From NCBI GenBank assembly GCA_958415865.1, contig CATYZV010000155.1, positions 1 through 5,077 of the forward strand: a stretch of DNA of 5,077 nt, given 5' to 3'. The stretch is from an uncultured Selenomonadaceae bacterium (GTDB taxonomy: Bacteria; Bacillota; Negativicutes; Selenomonadales; Selenomonadaceae). The notes beneath the pieces were generated by a model. That model saw only the letters and a list, made by a program, of their open reading frames with translations, was not told where the DNA came from and ran no database searches. Position numbers and translations under genes: made by a program. Positions 1-5,077 of this stretch are shown piece by piece. How positions within the stretch are numbered: position 1 is the first letter of the stretch; each line of letters starts with the position of its first letter.

Positions 1-368
1 CTGTCGGCTTTGCAACAGGTTTAGAACGCGTGCTGCTGGCTCTTGAAATGCAGAAGCTGCTGCCCAAGAATGAAGATAAGACAGATGTGTTTATCGTCGC
101 TCTGGGCGATAAAGTGCAGACGAAGGCTTTTGCCATTCTCGCTGACCTGCACCGCCGCGGCTTTAAGGCTATGATGGACTTTGCCGGCCGCAGCATGAAA
201 GCGCAGATGAAGCAGGCGAATAAAGCCAACGCCGCATTTACCGTGATCATCGGCGAAGATGAATTGGCAAACAATACAGTCGTGCTGCGCAACATGGCTG
301 ACAGCACACAGGAAACGCTCTCCACAGATGAACTGCCGCAGAAGCTCGGCACGCTCATCGTGAAATAA
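1..368 (+). CDS. hisS: Histidyl-tRNA synthetase, C-terminal part (5' end outside window)
   Basis: This is the last 121 codons of a class II histidyl-tRNA synthetase, which attaches histidine to tRNA(His) in the cytoplasm. The reading frame is already open at the left edge (first whole codon at base 3) and ends with TAA at 366-368. The first visible residues, VGFATGLERVLLALE, are class II motif 3, with the conserved arginine of the ATP site in GLER. After a short linker comes the HGTP-type anticodon-binding domain: TDVFIVALG, then RRGFKAMMDF, then RSMKAQMKQANKANA, then IIGEDELANNTVVLRNM, all typical of HisRS. The family is about 420 residues long, so roughly 300 N-terminal residues lie outside the window. 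An internal GTG at 30 is not a start, because motif 3 runs across it. Only 32 bases separate the stop from aspS and no hairpin lies between them, so the two are probably co-transcribed, a common arrangement in Firmicutes. Confidence 0.96.
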   Translation, partial: VGFATGLERVLLALEMQKLLPKNEDKTDVFIVALGDKVQTKAFAILADLHRRGFKAMMDFAGRSMKAQMKQANKANAAFTVIIGEDELANNTVVLRNMADSTQETLSTDELPQKLGTLIVK

Positions 369-400
369 ATTTAATTGATTTTTGAGGTGGAATTTTACAA

Positions 401-2206
401 ATGGAAACAATGGAAGGCATGAAAAGAACGCATCACTGCGGCGAGCTCCGTGCCAATAACGAAGGCAAGGAAGTCGTAGTCTGCGGCTGGGTATCCCACC
501 GCCGCGACCATGGCGGGCTGATTTTTATCGACCTGCGCGATAGATCCGGTCTCGTTCAGCTCGTATTCGCTGAAGACAAAATCGGTGCAGACCAGTTCCC
601 GAAAGCAGAATCTTTGCGTTCTGAATTCGTAGTAGCAGCGCGCGGCAAAGTATCGCTGCGCTCTAAAGAAACGATCAATCCGCATATGGATACGGGTGAA
701 ATCGAAATCTACTGCGAAGAACTGCGCATTTTAAATAAAGCCAAAACCCCTCCGTTCTACATTCAGGACAATATCGACGTAGATGAAAACGTGCGTCTCA
801 AATACCGCTATCTCGATCTGCGCCGTCCCGAAATGCAGCAGCACATCATGCTGCGCCACCGCGTTACGAAACTGATGCGCGATTACTTCGACAATCACGG
901 CTTCTTGGAAATCGAAACGCCGATGCTGACCAAGAGCACGCCTGAAGGCGCGCGCGACTACCTCGTGCCCAGCCGCGTAAACCCCGGCAAGTTCTACGCT
1001 CTGCCGCAGTCTCCGCAGATCTTCAAGCAGCTTTTGATGGTAGCAGGCTATGAAAAGTACTTCCAGATCGTGCGCTGCTTCCGCGATGAAGACCTGCGCG
1101 CTGACCGCCAGCCTGAATTCACGCAGCTCGATATCGAAATGTCCTTTGTCGATCAGGATTATATCCTGACGCTGATGGAAGGTCTCGTAAAAGGCCTGTT
1201 TGAAGAAACTATCGGCGAAAAAGTACAGACTCCGTTTCTGCGCATGAGCTGGGACGAAGCTATGGACAGATTCGGCTCCGATAAGCCTGATATCCGCTTC
1301 GGCATGGAACTGCAGGACATCTCCGAATACGTCAAAGGCTCCGACTTCAAGGTATTCAAATCCGTGCTTGAAAACGGCGGACAGGTCAAAGTCATCAAAG
1401 TCGACGGCTATGCCAATATTCCGCGCCGCGAACTCGACGGCCTCGTTGAATACGCACAGCGTTACGGTGCAAAAGGCCTCGCTTGGATTCAGTACACGGA
1501 AAAGGAAATCAAATCCCCGTTCAAGAAATTCTACAGCGAAGAAACCTTTGCCAAGATCAAAGAAGCTACCGGTGCCAAGACAGGCGACCTGCTGCTCGTA
1601 GTAGCAGACAAACGCCTTGTCGTAGCTCAGGCACTCGGCGAACTGCGCCTTGAAATGGCACGCCGCCGCGGCCTCATCAACGAAAACGAATACAAATTCC
1701 TCTGGGTTGTAGACTTCCCGATGTTTGAATACGACGAAGAAAACAAACGCTGGAAGGCAATGCACCATCCGTTCACCGCTCCGCGCGATGAAGATATCCA
1801 GTACCTCATGAGCGATCCCGGCCGCGTAAAGGCAAAAGCTTATGACATGGTATTGAACGGCGTAGAAATCGGCGGCGGCAGCCTGCGTATCTACAACAGC
1901 GACACGCAGGAAAAAGTATTTGAAGCAATCGGCCTCACGCCTGAACAGGCTCACGAAAAATTCGGCTTCATGCTCGACGCATTCAAATACGGCACTCCTC
2001 CGCACGGCGGCCTCGCATTCGGCCTCGACCGCATGGTTATGCTCATGGCAAAATGCAAGACCATCCGCGATGTCATTCCGTTCCCGAAAACTCAGAGCGC
2101 AAGCTGCCTGATGACCCAGGCTCCGTCTTCCGTAGACGAAAAACAGTTGCGTGAACTCTCCATCCGCACGACTGTAGCCAAGAAAAAAGAAAAAGCCGAA
2201 AACTGA
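401..2206 (+). CDS. aspS: Aspartyl-tRNA synthetase, bacterial type, possibly non-discriminating
   Basis: This is a complete 601-residue class II synthetase of the usual bacterial AspRS length (about 590). It charges tRNA with aspartate in the cytoplasm. Residues 7-110 form the OB-fold anticodon-binding domain (CGELR, CGWVSHRRDHGGLIFIDLRDR). Motif 1 ends at FLEIETPML (168-176), followed by the KSTPEGARDYLVPSR flipping-loop region. Motif 2 is FRDEDLRADRQPEFTQLDIE (227-246). The bacterial GAD insertion spans roughly 290-420. Motif 3 is GLAFGLDRMVM (537-547), with Arg544. The C-terminus is a lysine-rich tail (KKKEKAEN). The start at 401 is chosen because AGGTGG (385-390) lies 10 bases upstream; ATG 410 or 419 are possible, and 419 gives the usual family N-terminus MKRTHHCGEL. 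His37 (His31 when counted from ATG 419) matches the residue linked to relaxed tRNA specificity; discriminating E. coli-type enzymes have Leu there. I found no ATA isoleucine codon in the gene, as expected for a highly expressed gene. Confidence 0.98.
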   Translation: METMEGMKRTHHCGELRANNEGKEVVVCGWVSHRRDHGGLIFIDLRDRSGLVQLVFAEDKIGADQFPKAESLRSEFVVAARGKVSLRSKETINPHMDTGEIEIYCEELRILNKAKTPPFYIQDNIDVDENVRLKYRYLDLRRPEMQQHIMLRHRVTKLMRDYFDNHGFLEIETPMLTKSTPEGARDYLVPSRVNPGKFYALPQSPQIFKQLLMVAGYEKYFQIVRCFRDEDLRADRQPEFTQLDIEMSFVDQDYILTLMEGLVKGLFEETIGEKVQTPFLRMSWDEAMDRFGSDKPDIRFGMELQDISEYVKGSDFKVFKSVLENGGQVKVIKVDGYANIPRRELDGLVEYAQRYGAKGLAWIQYTEKEIKSPFKKFYSEETFAKIKEATGAKTGDLLLVVADKRLVVAQALGELRLEMARRRGLINENEYKFLWVVDFPMFEYDEENKRWKAMHHPFTAPRDEDIQYLMSDPGRVKAKAYDMVLNGVEIGGGSLRIYNSDTQEKVFEAIGLTPEQAHEKFGFMLDAFKYGTPPHGGLAFGLDRMVMLMAKCKTIRDVIPFPKTQSASCLMTQAPSSVDEKQLRELSIRTTVAKKKEKAEN

Positions 2207-2231
2207 TCACTAAAAACTGATTACTAATCAC
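2204..2231 (+). repeat. Four imperfect 7-base tandem repeats starting at the aspS stop codon
   Basis: Four units in exact 7-base register read TGATCAC, TAAAAAC, TGATTAC and TAATCAC (consensus roughly TRATYAC). The TGA of the first unit is the aspS stop codon. The second unit is the most diverged. The array ends before the operon terminator. Its role is unknown; it could be a remnant of heptamer slippage or simply low-complexity trailer sequence. Confidence 0.55.
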
Positions 2232-2262
2232 TGTTCCGGCTTCACCGGCATACAGCTATAAA

Positions 2263-2303
2263 AAAAGCAGGTTCTGCCCTATAGCAGAGCCTGCTTTTGC
2301 TTT
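2263..2303 (+). terminator. Intrinsic terminator of the hisS-aspS operon
   Basis: Bases 2263-2277 pair with 2284-2298 in a 15-base-pair stem with one G-U pair. The core is AGCAGGTTCTGC against GCAGAGCCTGCT, with a six-base loop (CCTATA). The 3' arm runs into TTTTGCTTT. The flanking A and T runs also make it plausible in the reverse direction, but the only gene running into it is aspS, 57 bases upstream. Confidence 0.9.
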
Positions 2304-2316
2304 ACTCAAAATTAAT

Positions 2317-2345
2317 TTGCTAAATGAAAACTGCCATAGTATAGT
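2317..2345 (+). promoter_or_regulatory. Sigma-A-type promoter for the YitT-family gene
   Basis: TTGCTA (2317-2322) and TATAGT (2340-2345) are separated by exactly 17 bases and match the -35 and -10 consensus at 4/6 and 5/6 positions. The predicted transcript start is near 2352, leaving a leader of about 27 bases with the ribosome binding site. The promoter lies just after the aspS terminator, which supports independent transcription of the downstream gene. Confidence 0.65.
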
Positions 2346-2365
2346 TTTGATAGAACGTATTTTTT

Positions 2366-2371
2366 AGGAGG
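2366..2371 (+). promoter_or_regulatory. Consensus ribosome binding site that fixes a GTG start
   Basis: A perfect AGGAGG lies seven bases before GTG 2379. The next in-frame ATG, at 2394, would be 22 bases away, which is too far. The GTG is therefore the better start. Confidence 0.85.
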
Positions 2372-2378
2372 TTTTACT

Positions 2379-3215
2379 GTGGCAAGACATATAATGCGGT
2401 ATGTGATAATCGTGGCAGGCTCTTTTCTGGCTGCGGCCGCGTACAATCTGTTTTTGATACCGATGAATTTCATCTCGGGCGGCGTATCGGGTATTGCGCT
2501 GGTGCTGTACTATTTGTTCGGGCTGCCCATCGGCGCGATGAACTTTGTGATTAACATACCTATTCTGTACATCGCTTGGAAATACTTCGGCAGGCTGTAT
2601 TTTTTCGATACGATTTTGGGCACGGTAATATTTTCCTTCGCGCTCGATGCGACATCGTTTTTGACGGCGTATCCGCCGCTGACTGAGCCGATACTGTGTG
2701 CCGTCATCGGCGGCGTCGTCTCCGGGGCAGGCTACGGGCTGATATTCCGCTGCAACTGCAATACGGGCGGCGTAGATGTGATTGCCGCGCTGATAAAGAA
2801 ATTGTATTCGTACAATATCGGCACGATGATCTTCCTGCTCGACTGCCTGATAATTCTCTCCGGCATTTGGATGTTCGACTACAATATCGCTGCTTACAGC
2901 TTTATCTGCATGTACATCGCCGGAGTTCTGACGAATAAATTCATAGCCGGCTTCGACACGCGCAAGTCCGTAATTATAATGACAGAAAAGCCGGAAGAAA
3001 TTGCCGATGCTATAATGGTAGAACTCGACCGCGGCGTTACTTTTCTCTACGGGCAGGGCGGCTATACGCGGCGCGATAGGAAAATAGTCTATGCCGTCGT
3101 AACGATGCGCCAGGTCAGCCGCATACGTGAATTGACGCTCGACATCGACCACAAGGCATTTTTCATAATCTCCGATGCCAATGAAGTTACGGGTGAGGGT
3201 TTTTCTCACCATTGA
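2379..3215 (+). CDS. YitT family membrane protein (DUF161 + DUF2179)
   Basis: This 278-residue protein has the YitT/YqfU/YpjC family architecture found in multiple copies in many Firmicutes. The N-terminal 190 residues are hydrophobic, with about five to six membrane segments (near 8-28, 35-50, 52-68, 75-95, 103-123, 148-165 and 170-190; exact limits uncertain). It carries family patterns such as NFISGGVSGIALVLYY (30-45), NFVINIPILYIAWKYFG (55-71) and CNTGGVDVIAALI (127-139). A soluble DUF2179 domain occupies roughly 200-273 (RGVTFLYGQGGYTRRDRKIVYAVV, then IDHKAFFIISDANEVTGEGF), probably cytoplasmic. The biochemical function of the family is not established; a transport or sensing role at the inner membrane is an inference. 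It starts with GTG behind a perfect AGGAGG and has its own promoter. It uses 15 ATA isoleucine codons, against none found in aspS, which suggests modest expression. Several paralogs are usual per genome, so I give no specific gene symbol. Confidence 0.9.
   Translation: MARHIMRYVIIVAGSFLAAAAYNLFLIPMNFISGGVSGIALVLYYLFGLPIGAMNFVINIPILYIAWKYFGRLYFFDTILGTVIFSFALDATSFLTAYPPLTEPILCAVIGGVVSGAGYGLIFRCNCNTGGVDVIAALIKKLYSYNIGTMIFLLDCLIILSGIWMFDYNIAAYSFICMYIAGVLTNKFIAGFDTRKSVIIMTEKPEEIADAIMVELDRGVTFLYGQGGYTRRDRKIVYAVVTMRQVSRIRELTLDIDHKAFFIISDANEVTGEGFSHH
3192..3210 (+). other. Small hairpin at the 3' end of the YitT-family coding region
   Basis: GGTGAG (3192-3197) and CTCACC (3205-3210) can pair around a seven-base loop (GGTTTTT), just before the TGA stop. 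The sequence after it (ATTGATATTTT) is only weakly T-rich. It could be a leaky terminator or an RNA 3'-end stabiliser, or have no role. If it does not terminate, transcripts could continue into the DUF454 gene. Confidence 0.3.
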
Positions 3216-3227
3216 TATTTTATGATG

Positions 3228-3256
3228 TTGAATGAGAATTAATTCTTCTATATAAT
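3228..3256 (+). promoter_or_regulatory. Strong sigma-A-type promoter for the DUF454 gene
   Basis: TTGAAT (3228-3233) and a perfect TATAAT (3251-3256) are separated by the ideal 17 bases. The predicted transcript start is around 3263. This gives a leader of about 38 bases to ATG 3301 and argues against use of the in-frame ATG at 3265, which would sit almost at the transcript end. Confidence 0.8.
3235..3246 (+). promoter_or_regulatory. Perfect 12-base palindrome in the promoter spacer (candidate operator)
   Basis: AGAATTAATTCT is its own reverse complement and lies wholly between the -35 and -10 elements, where a bound repressor would block RNA polymerase. With its left flank it reads AATGAGAAT, like one half of a Fur-type box. 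The opposite half, ATTCTTCTA, fits poorly and the spacing between halves is one base too long for the usual 9-1-9 pattern. The regulator is therefore unassigned. Confidence 0.4.
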
Positions 3257-3286
3257 ATAAGCGTATGAAGTTCATGCTGTTTTATA

Positions 3287-3292
3287 GAGGGG
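3287..3292 (+). promoter_or_regulatory. Ribosome binding site selecting ATG 3301
   Basis: GAGGGG lies eight bases before ATG 3301, the correct spacing. No comparable site precedes the in-frame ATG at 3265, so the protein starts at 3301. Confidence 0.75.
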
Positions 3293-3300
3293 ATAAAAAA

Positions 3301-3705
3301 ATGCACTTACGAAAAAGCAGGGGCATTGTGCGCTGGCTGTGGATGGCACTCGGTCTATTGAGCTTTGCTCTGGGTACGATAGGCATAGTGCTGCCCATTT
3401 TGCCTACGGTGCCTTTTTATATGATCACGCTGTTTTGCTTTGCCAAAAGCTCTAGGCGGCTGCACAGCTGGTTTGTGCAATCGAGTTTTTATAAAAAGCA
3501 CTTAGAGAATTTCGTTCAAAATAGAGCGATGACTCTGCGTTCCAAGCTGAAGATAATGACGATGGTAACGGCTATGATGGCGGCGGCTTTCATCTTGATG
3601 CCGTTCAATATCATGGGCGCGCTGGCAATGGCAGCGGCATGGATAATCCACGTGCTCTACTTCATCTTCGGCATTAAAACCGTCAGCGCAAAAACTTTGG
3701 GCTGA
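3301..3705 (+). CDS. DUF454 (YbaN-like) small inner-membrane protein
   Basis: This is a 134-residue hydrophobic protein with the DUF454/YbaN family signature. The N-terminus is basic (MHLRKSRGIVRW) and is followed by a membrane segment at about 10-31 (LGLLSFALGTIGIV). The hallmark LPILPTVPF is at 31-39, with a second hydrophobic stretch and CFAKSSRRLHSWF to about residue 58. A conserved basic amphipathic loop follows (FYKKHLENFVQNRAMTLRSKLKI, 63-85). Two more membrane segments are near 86-100 and 104-124. Size and order match the family, whose function is unknown; E. coli YbaN is an inner-membrane member. The start at 3301 is chosen on the ribosome binding site and promoter position; an upstream in-frame ATG at 3265 would add 12 residues. 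The gene has its own promoter with a palindrome in the spacer, so it may be regulated separately from the YitT-family gene ending 85 bases upstream. It is followed at once by a terminator. Confidence 0.88.
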   Translation: MHLRKSRGIVRWLWMALGLLSFALGTIGIVLPILPTVPFYMITLFCFAKSSRRLHSWFVQSSFYKKHLENFVQNRAMTLRSKLKIMTMVTAMMAAAFILMPFNIMGALAMAAAWIIHVLYFIFGIKTVSAKTLG

Positions 3706-3711
3706 TATATC

Positions 3712-3752
3712 AGGCTCGGCTGCATAAGCGATGCAGCTGAGTCTTTTCTTTT
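3712..3752 (+). terminator. Intrinsic terminator of the DUF454 gene
   Basis: Bases 3712-3725 (AGGCTCGGCTGCAT) pair with 3731-3744 (ATGCAGCTGAGTCT), giving 14 pairs with two G-U pairs and a five-base loop (AAGCG). TTTTCTTTT follows. It begins six bases after the DUF454 stop codon. Confidence 0.9.
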
Positions 3753-3773
3753 GCATTAATAAAATCAGGGCAG

Positions 3774-3808
3774 AAAAAAACCACAGCCGATAGAGAAGCT
3801 GTGGTTTT
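3774..3808 (-). terminator. Intrinsic terminator of the Tat-exported HD protein gene
   Basis: AAAACCACAGC (3777-3787) is perfectly complementary to GCTGTGGTTTT (3798-3808) around a ten-base loop. Read leftward, the stem is followed by seven T residues (3780-3774 on the minus strand), which fits termination of the convergent gene ending at 3840. In the rightward direction it has only four T residues, so it may be a weaker backup there. Confidence 0.88.
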
Positions 3809-3839
3809 AATATATATAACATTGAGGAGTTGGGATTGG

Positions 3840-5006
3840 TTATTTTGTTACAATCTGACCGACGAGGCGGCGCAGATCGTTCATGCCGTTTTGGGCGAGA
3901 AGATTGTGCAGGAGCATGAAGGAAACCTGCGAGCCGATGTAATTGCGGAAGTTGTTGAACTTCGCTCCGCCGAGGTCGCTGTCAGTGAAGCCGTAGTCTT
4001 TCTGAGCGATTTCTTTCAGTGCTTTGACCATCTGCTGAGCAGCATCTACGCTGAGCACCCAGTCATGGTCGCCGAGGTGGACGATGTAGCCTTCTTGATG
4101 GTGCGGCGTAGGAATGGCACTGCCCGTCTTATCGAGTACTCCGTAGGAAACGGGATTTTTTTGAGCGATGATGGCAGCGGCTTTGATGTAGCCGACTACT
4201 ACTGATTCGTCTTTGGGGCTGCCGGGATGGTTGTGAGCGCACGCCTGAGCGACTATTTCTTCAGCGGGCATACCGCGGAACATAGCTTCGGCAATGCTGA
4301 GTATATGGTGAGCACCCGTATCGGCGATGGTGTATTCAGGCAGGCAGGAGCCGTCTTCGTTCCACTGGAAGACCCAAGGCTTGGCGAGGTCGTGCAGTGC
4401 CTGACCGGACAGGGCGATATCGTTGTTTACTTCGTAGCCGAAGATATTTTTATACGTGTTGACGATGCCTTCCGTGATGGAGAGATTGGAGGCTACGTGA
4501 GTGCAGAGACCGCCGGGATAGGCGTGATGGCTGCCGTAGCCGCTGCCGGGTGCGCCGAGAAAGTCCGGCGGGCGTTTGACTGCGCCGCTAAACGCCGCGA
4601 TGGGCGGAAAGAGCTGTTCGGGGCTGATCTTATCGGCTTTTACGAGACCGGCATCAGCTAATTTATTGTAGACATTCGTGATATCGGTCGCGCTTTGGTA
4701 CATCTGCATGAAGGTCGGGCGCGAATCTTCGATGAGATTCATAGTTTTGGCGCGCAGCCCGGTGTCGGAAATTTTATTTACAGATGATTTTATATAATTC
4801 AAGGAGCGATGAACCAGCTCAGATGAATCGGCTGCTGCACGAGCCGCCGGCAGGTCTTTGAGTGATACGGGCTTGAATTTTAAATTTTTCGGTGTCGTGC
4901 CCTGAGCCAGAGCCTTGCCGGTGATGCCGCTGAAGTTGAGCATTACCATGCCGAGTGCAGCACTGGCACCCAATTTAAAGAAACTGCGTCGAGATAATTC
5001 ATTCAT
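3840..5006 (-). CDS. Tat-exported HD-domain metal-dependent phosphohydrolase-like protein
   Basis: This 388-residue protein begins with a twin-arginine signal: SRRSFFK (5-11), a hydrophobic stretch (12-24) and a likely cleavage site after ALA (32-34) before Gln35. It should therefore be folded in the cytoplasm and exported by Tat, as is common for metal-loaded enzymes. Residues 40-150 look helical and I do not recognise them. The core resembles HD hydrolases of the YhaM-like type: SHHAYPGGLCTHV (159-171), ALHDLAKPW (203-211) with the His205-Asp206 pair, GAHHILSIAEAMFRG (231-245), ACAHNHPGS (255-263), and HLGDHDWVLS (310-319), where an Asp (313 or 315) is the probable last metal ligand. Predicted ligands are His170, His205, Asp206, His233 or 234, His258 or 260, and that Asp. 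The substrate is unknown; a phosphodiester or nucleotide is an inference. The ATG has GAGGAG eight bases upstream, and the next Met (20) would remove the RR motif. The gene is monocistronic within the window and convergent with the DUF454 gene. Confidence 0.82.
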   Translation of the reverse strand: MNELSRRSFFKLGASAALGMVMLNFSGITGKALAQGTTPKNLKFKPVSLKDLPAARAAADSSELVHRSLNYIKSSVNKISDTGLRAKTMNLIEDSRPTFMQMYQSATDITNVYNKLADAGLVKADKISPEQLFPPIAAFSGAVKRPPDFLGAPGSGYGSHHAYPGGLCTHVASNLSITEGIVNTYKNIFGYEVNNDIALSGQALHDLAKPWVFQWNEDGSCLPEYTIADTGAHHILSIAEAMFRGMPAEEIVAQACAHNHPGSPKDESVVVGYIKAAAIIAQKNPVSYGVLDKTGSAIPTPHHQEGYIVHLGDHDWVLSVDAAQQMVKALKEIAQKDYGFTDSDLGGAKFNNFRNYIGSQVSFMLLHNLLAQNGMNDLRRLVGQIVTK

Positions 5007-5014
5007 ATTGATTA

Positions 5015-5020
5015 CTCCTC
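5015..5020 (-). promoter_or_regulatory. Ribosome binding site of the HD protein gene
   Basis: On the minus strand GAGGAG lies eight bases before the ATG at 5006. It confirms the start that keeps the twin-arginine motif at residues 6-7. Confidence 0.8.
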
Positions 5021-5043
5021 TGCTTGTTTTCTAAGTTGGTTTT

Positions 5044-5070
5044 ATTATAAACAGAAATTATGTAATCTGT
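5044..5070 (-). promoter_or_regulatory. Candidate promoter of the HD protein gene, overlapped by an inverted repeat
   Basis: Read leftward, a perfect TATAAT occupies 5049-5044, with a predicted transcript start about 30 bases before the coding region. No good -35 is visible at 16 to 18 bases (best about 3 of 6 matches). In its place lies an inverted repeat: ACAGA (5051-5055) and TCTGT (5066-5070) separated by ten bases. This could be an activator or repressor site that compensates for the weak -35, though five-base arms in AT-rich DNA can arise by chance. Confidence 0.45.
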
Positions 5071-5077
5071 ATTTAGC

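Noticed and set aside
369..400. A separate promoter or T-box-like leader for aspS.
   Set aside because: The 32-base gap is too short for a T-box and shows no -35/-10 pair or terminator; it holds only the ribosome binding site.
21..410. Minus-strand open frames opposite hisS and the start of aspS.
   Set aside because: They overlap conserved synthetase coding sequence and lack initiation signals and recognisable motifs.
731..2005. A 424-codon open frame on the minus strand inside aspS.
   Set aside because: It lies entirely antisense to the strongly conserved aspS, has no ribosome binding site that I can see, and its translation resembles no protein I know. Strong codon bias in aspS easily leaves such a frame open.
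2236..2248. CCGG-CTTCA-CCGG mini-hairpin before the aspS terminator.
   Set aside because: The stem has only four pairs and no T run. The stronger terminator just downstream explains termination.
2364..3275. A 303-codon open frame on the minus strand over the YitT-family gene.
   Set aside because: It is antisense to a recognisable family, is rich in charged and Tyr/His residues without domain patterns, and would start inside the DUF454 leader.
3265..3300. Longer DUF454 protein starting at ATG 3265.
   Set aside because: This ATG would lie within a couple of bases of the predicted transcript start and has no ribosome binding site. ATG 3301 has both a proper leader and GAGGGG at eight bases.
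3801..4205. Plus-strand open frames of 134 and 144 codons (3801-4205 and 4227-4661) opposite the HD protein gene.
   Set aside because: Both are antisense shadows of the conserved HD protein. The first would start inside a terminator stem. Neither has a plausible ribosome binding site or known domain.

Overview
The window looks like chromosomal housekeeping DNA from a low-to-mid GC, Firmicutes-type bacterium. A member of the Negativicutes (diderm Firmicutes such as the Selenomonadales or Acidaminococcales) is my best guess. This rests on the hisS-aspS tandem, AGGAGG-type ribosome binding sites, sigma-A-like promoters and a Tat-exported protein. The lineage is an inference, not something the sequence proves.

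Layout: the left end holds the last 121 codons of hisS (histidyl-tRNA synthetase). It is followed after 32 bases, with no terminator, by a complete aspS (aspartyl-tRNA synthetase), so the two probably form one operon. The aspS stop codon begins a short array of imperfect 7-base repeats, and a strong intrinsic terminator closes the operon. A new promoter then drives a YitT-family (DUF161 plus DUF2179) membrane protein gene with a GTG start. Next comes a separate, near-consensus promoter with a perfect 12-base palindrome in its spacer. It drives a small DUF454 (YbaN-like) inner-membrane protein. Two back-to-back terminators separate this rightward block from a convergent leftward gene. That gene encodes a 388-residue protein with a twin-arginine signal peptide and an HD-type metal-dependent phosphohydrolase signature. 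Its promoter region is at the right edge of the window.

How the genes relate: hisS and aspS both supply charged tRNA. The AspRS carries the His of non-discriminating enzymes in its anticodon-binding domain, so it may also make Asp-tRNA(Asn) for a GatCAB amidotransferase. The YitT-like and DUF454 genes are both membrane proteins of poorly known function. They lie on the same strand but have their own promoters, so any shared role is only suggested. The Tat-exported HD protein stands alone and is the least ordinary gene here. I see no mobile element, CRISPR array, tRNA, rRNA or phage gene. No stretch over 300 bases lacks a gene.
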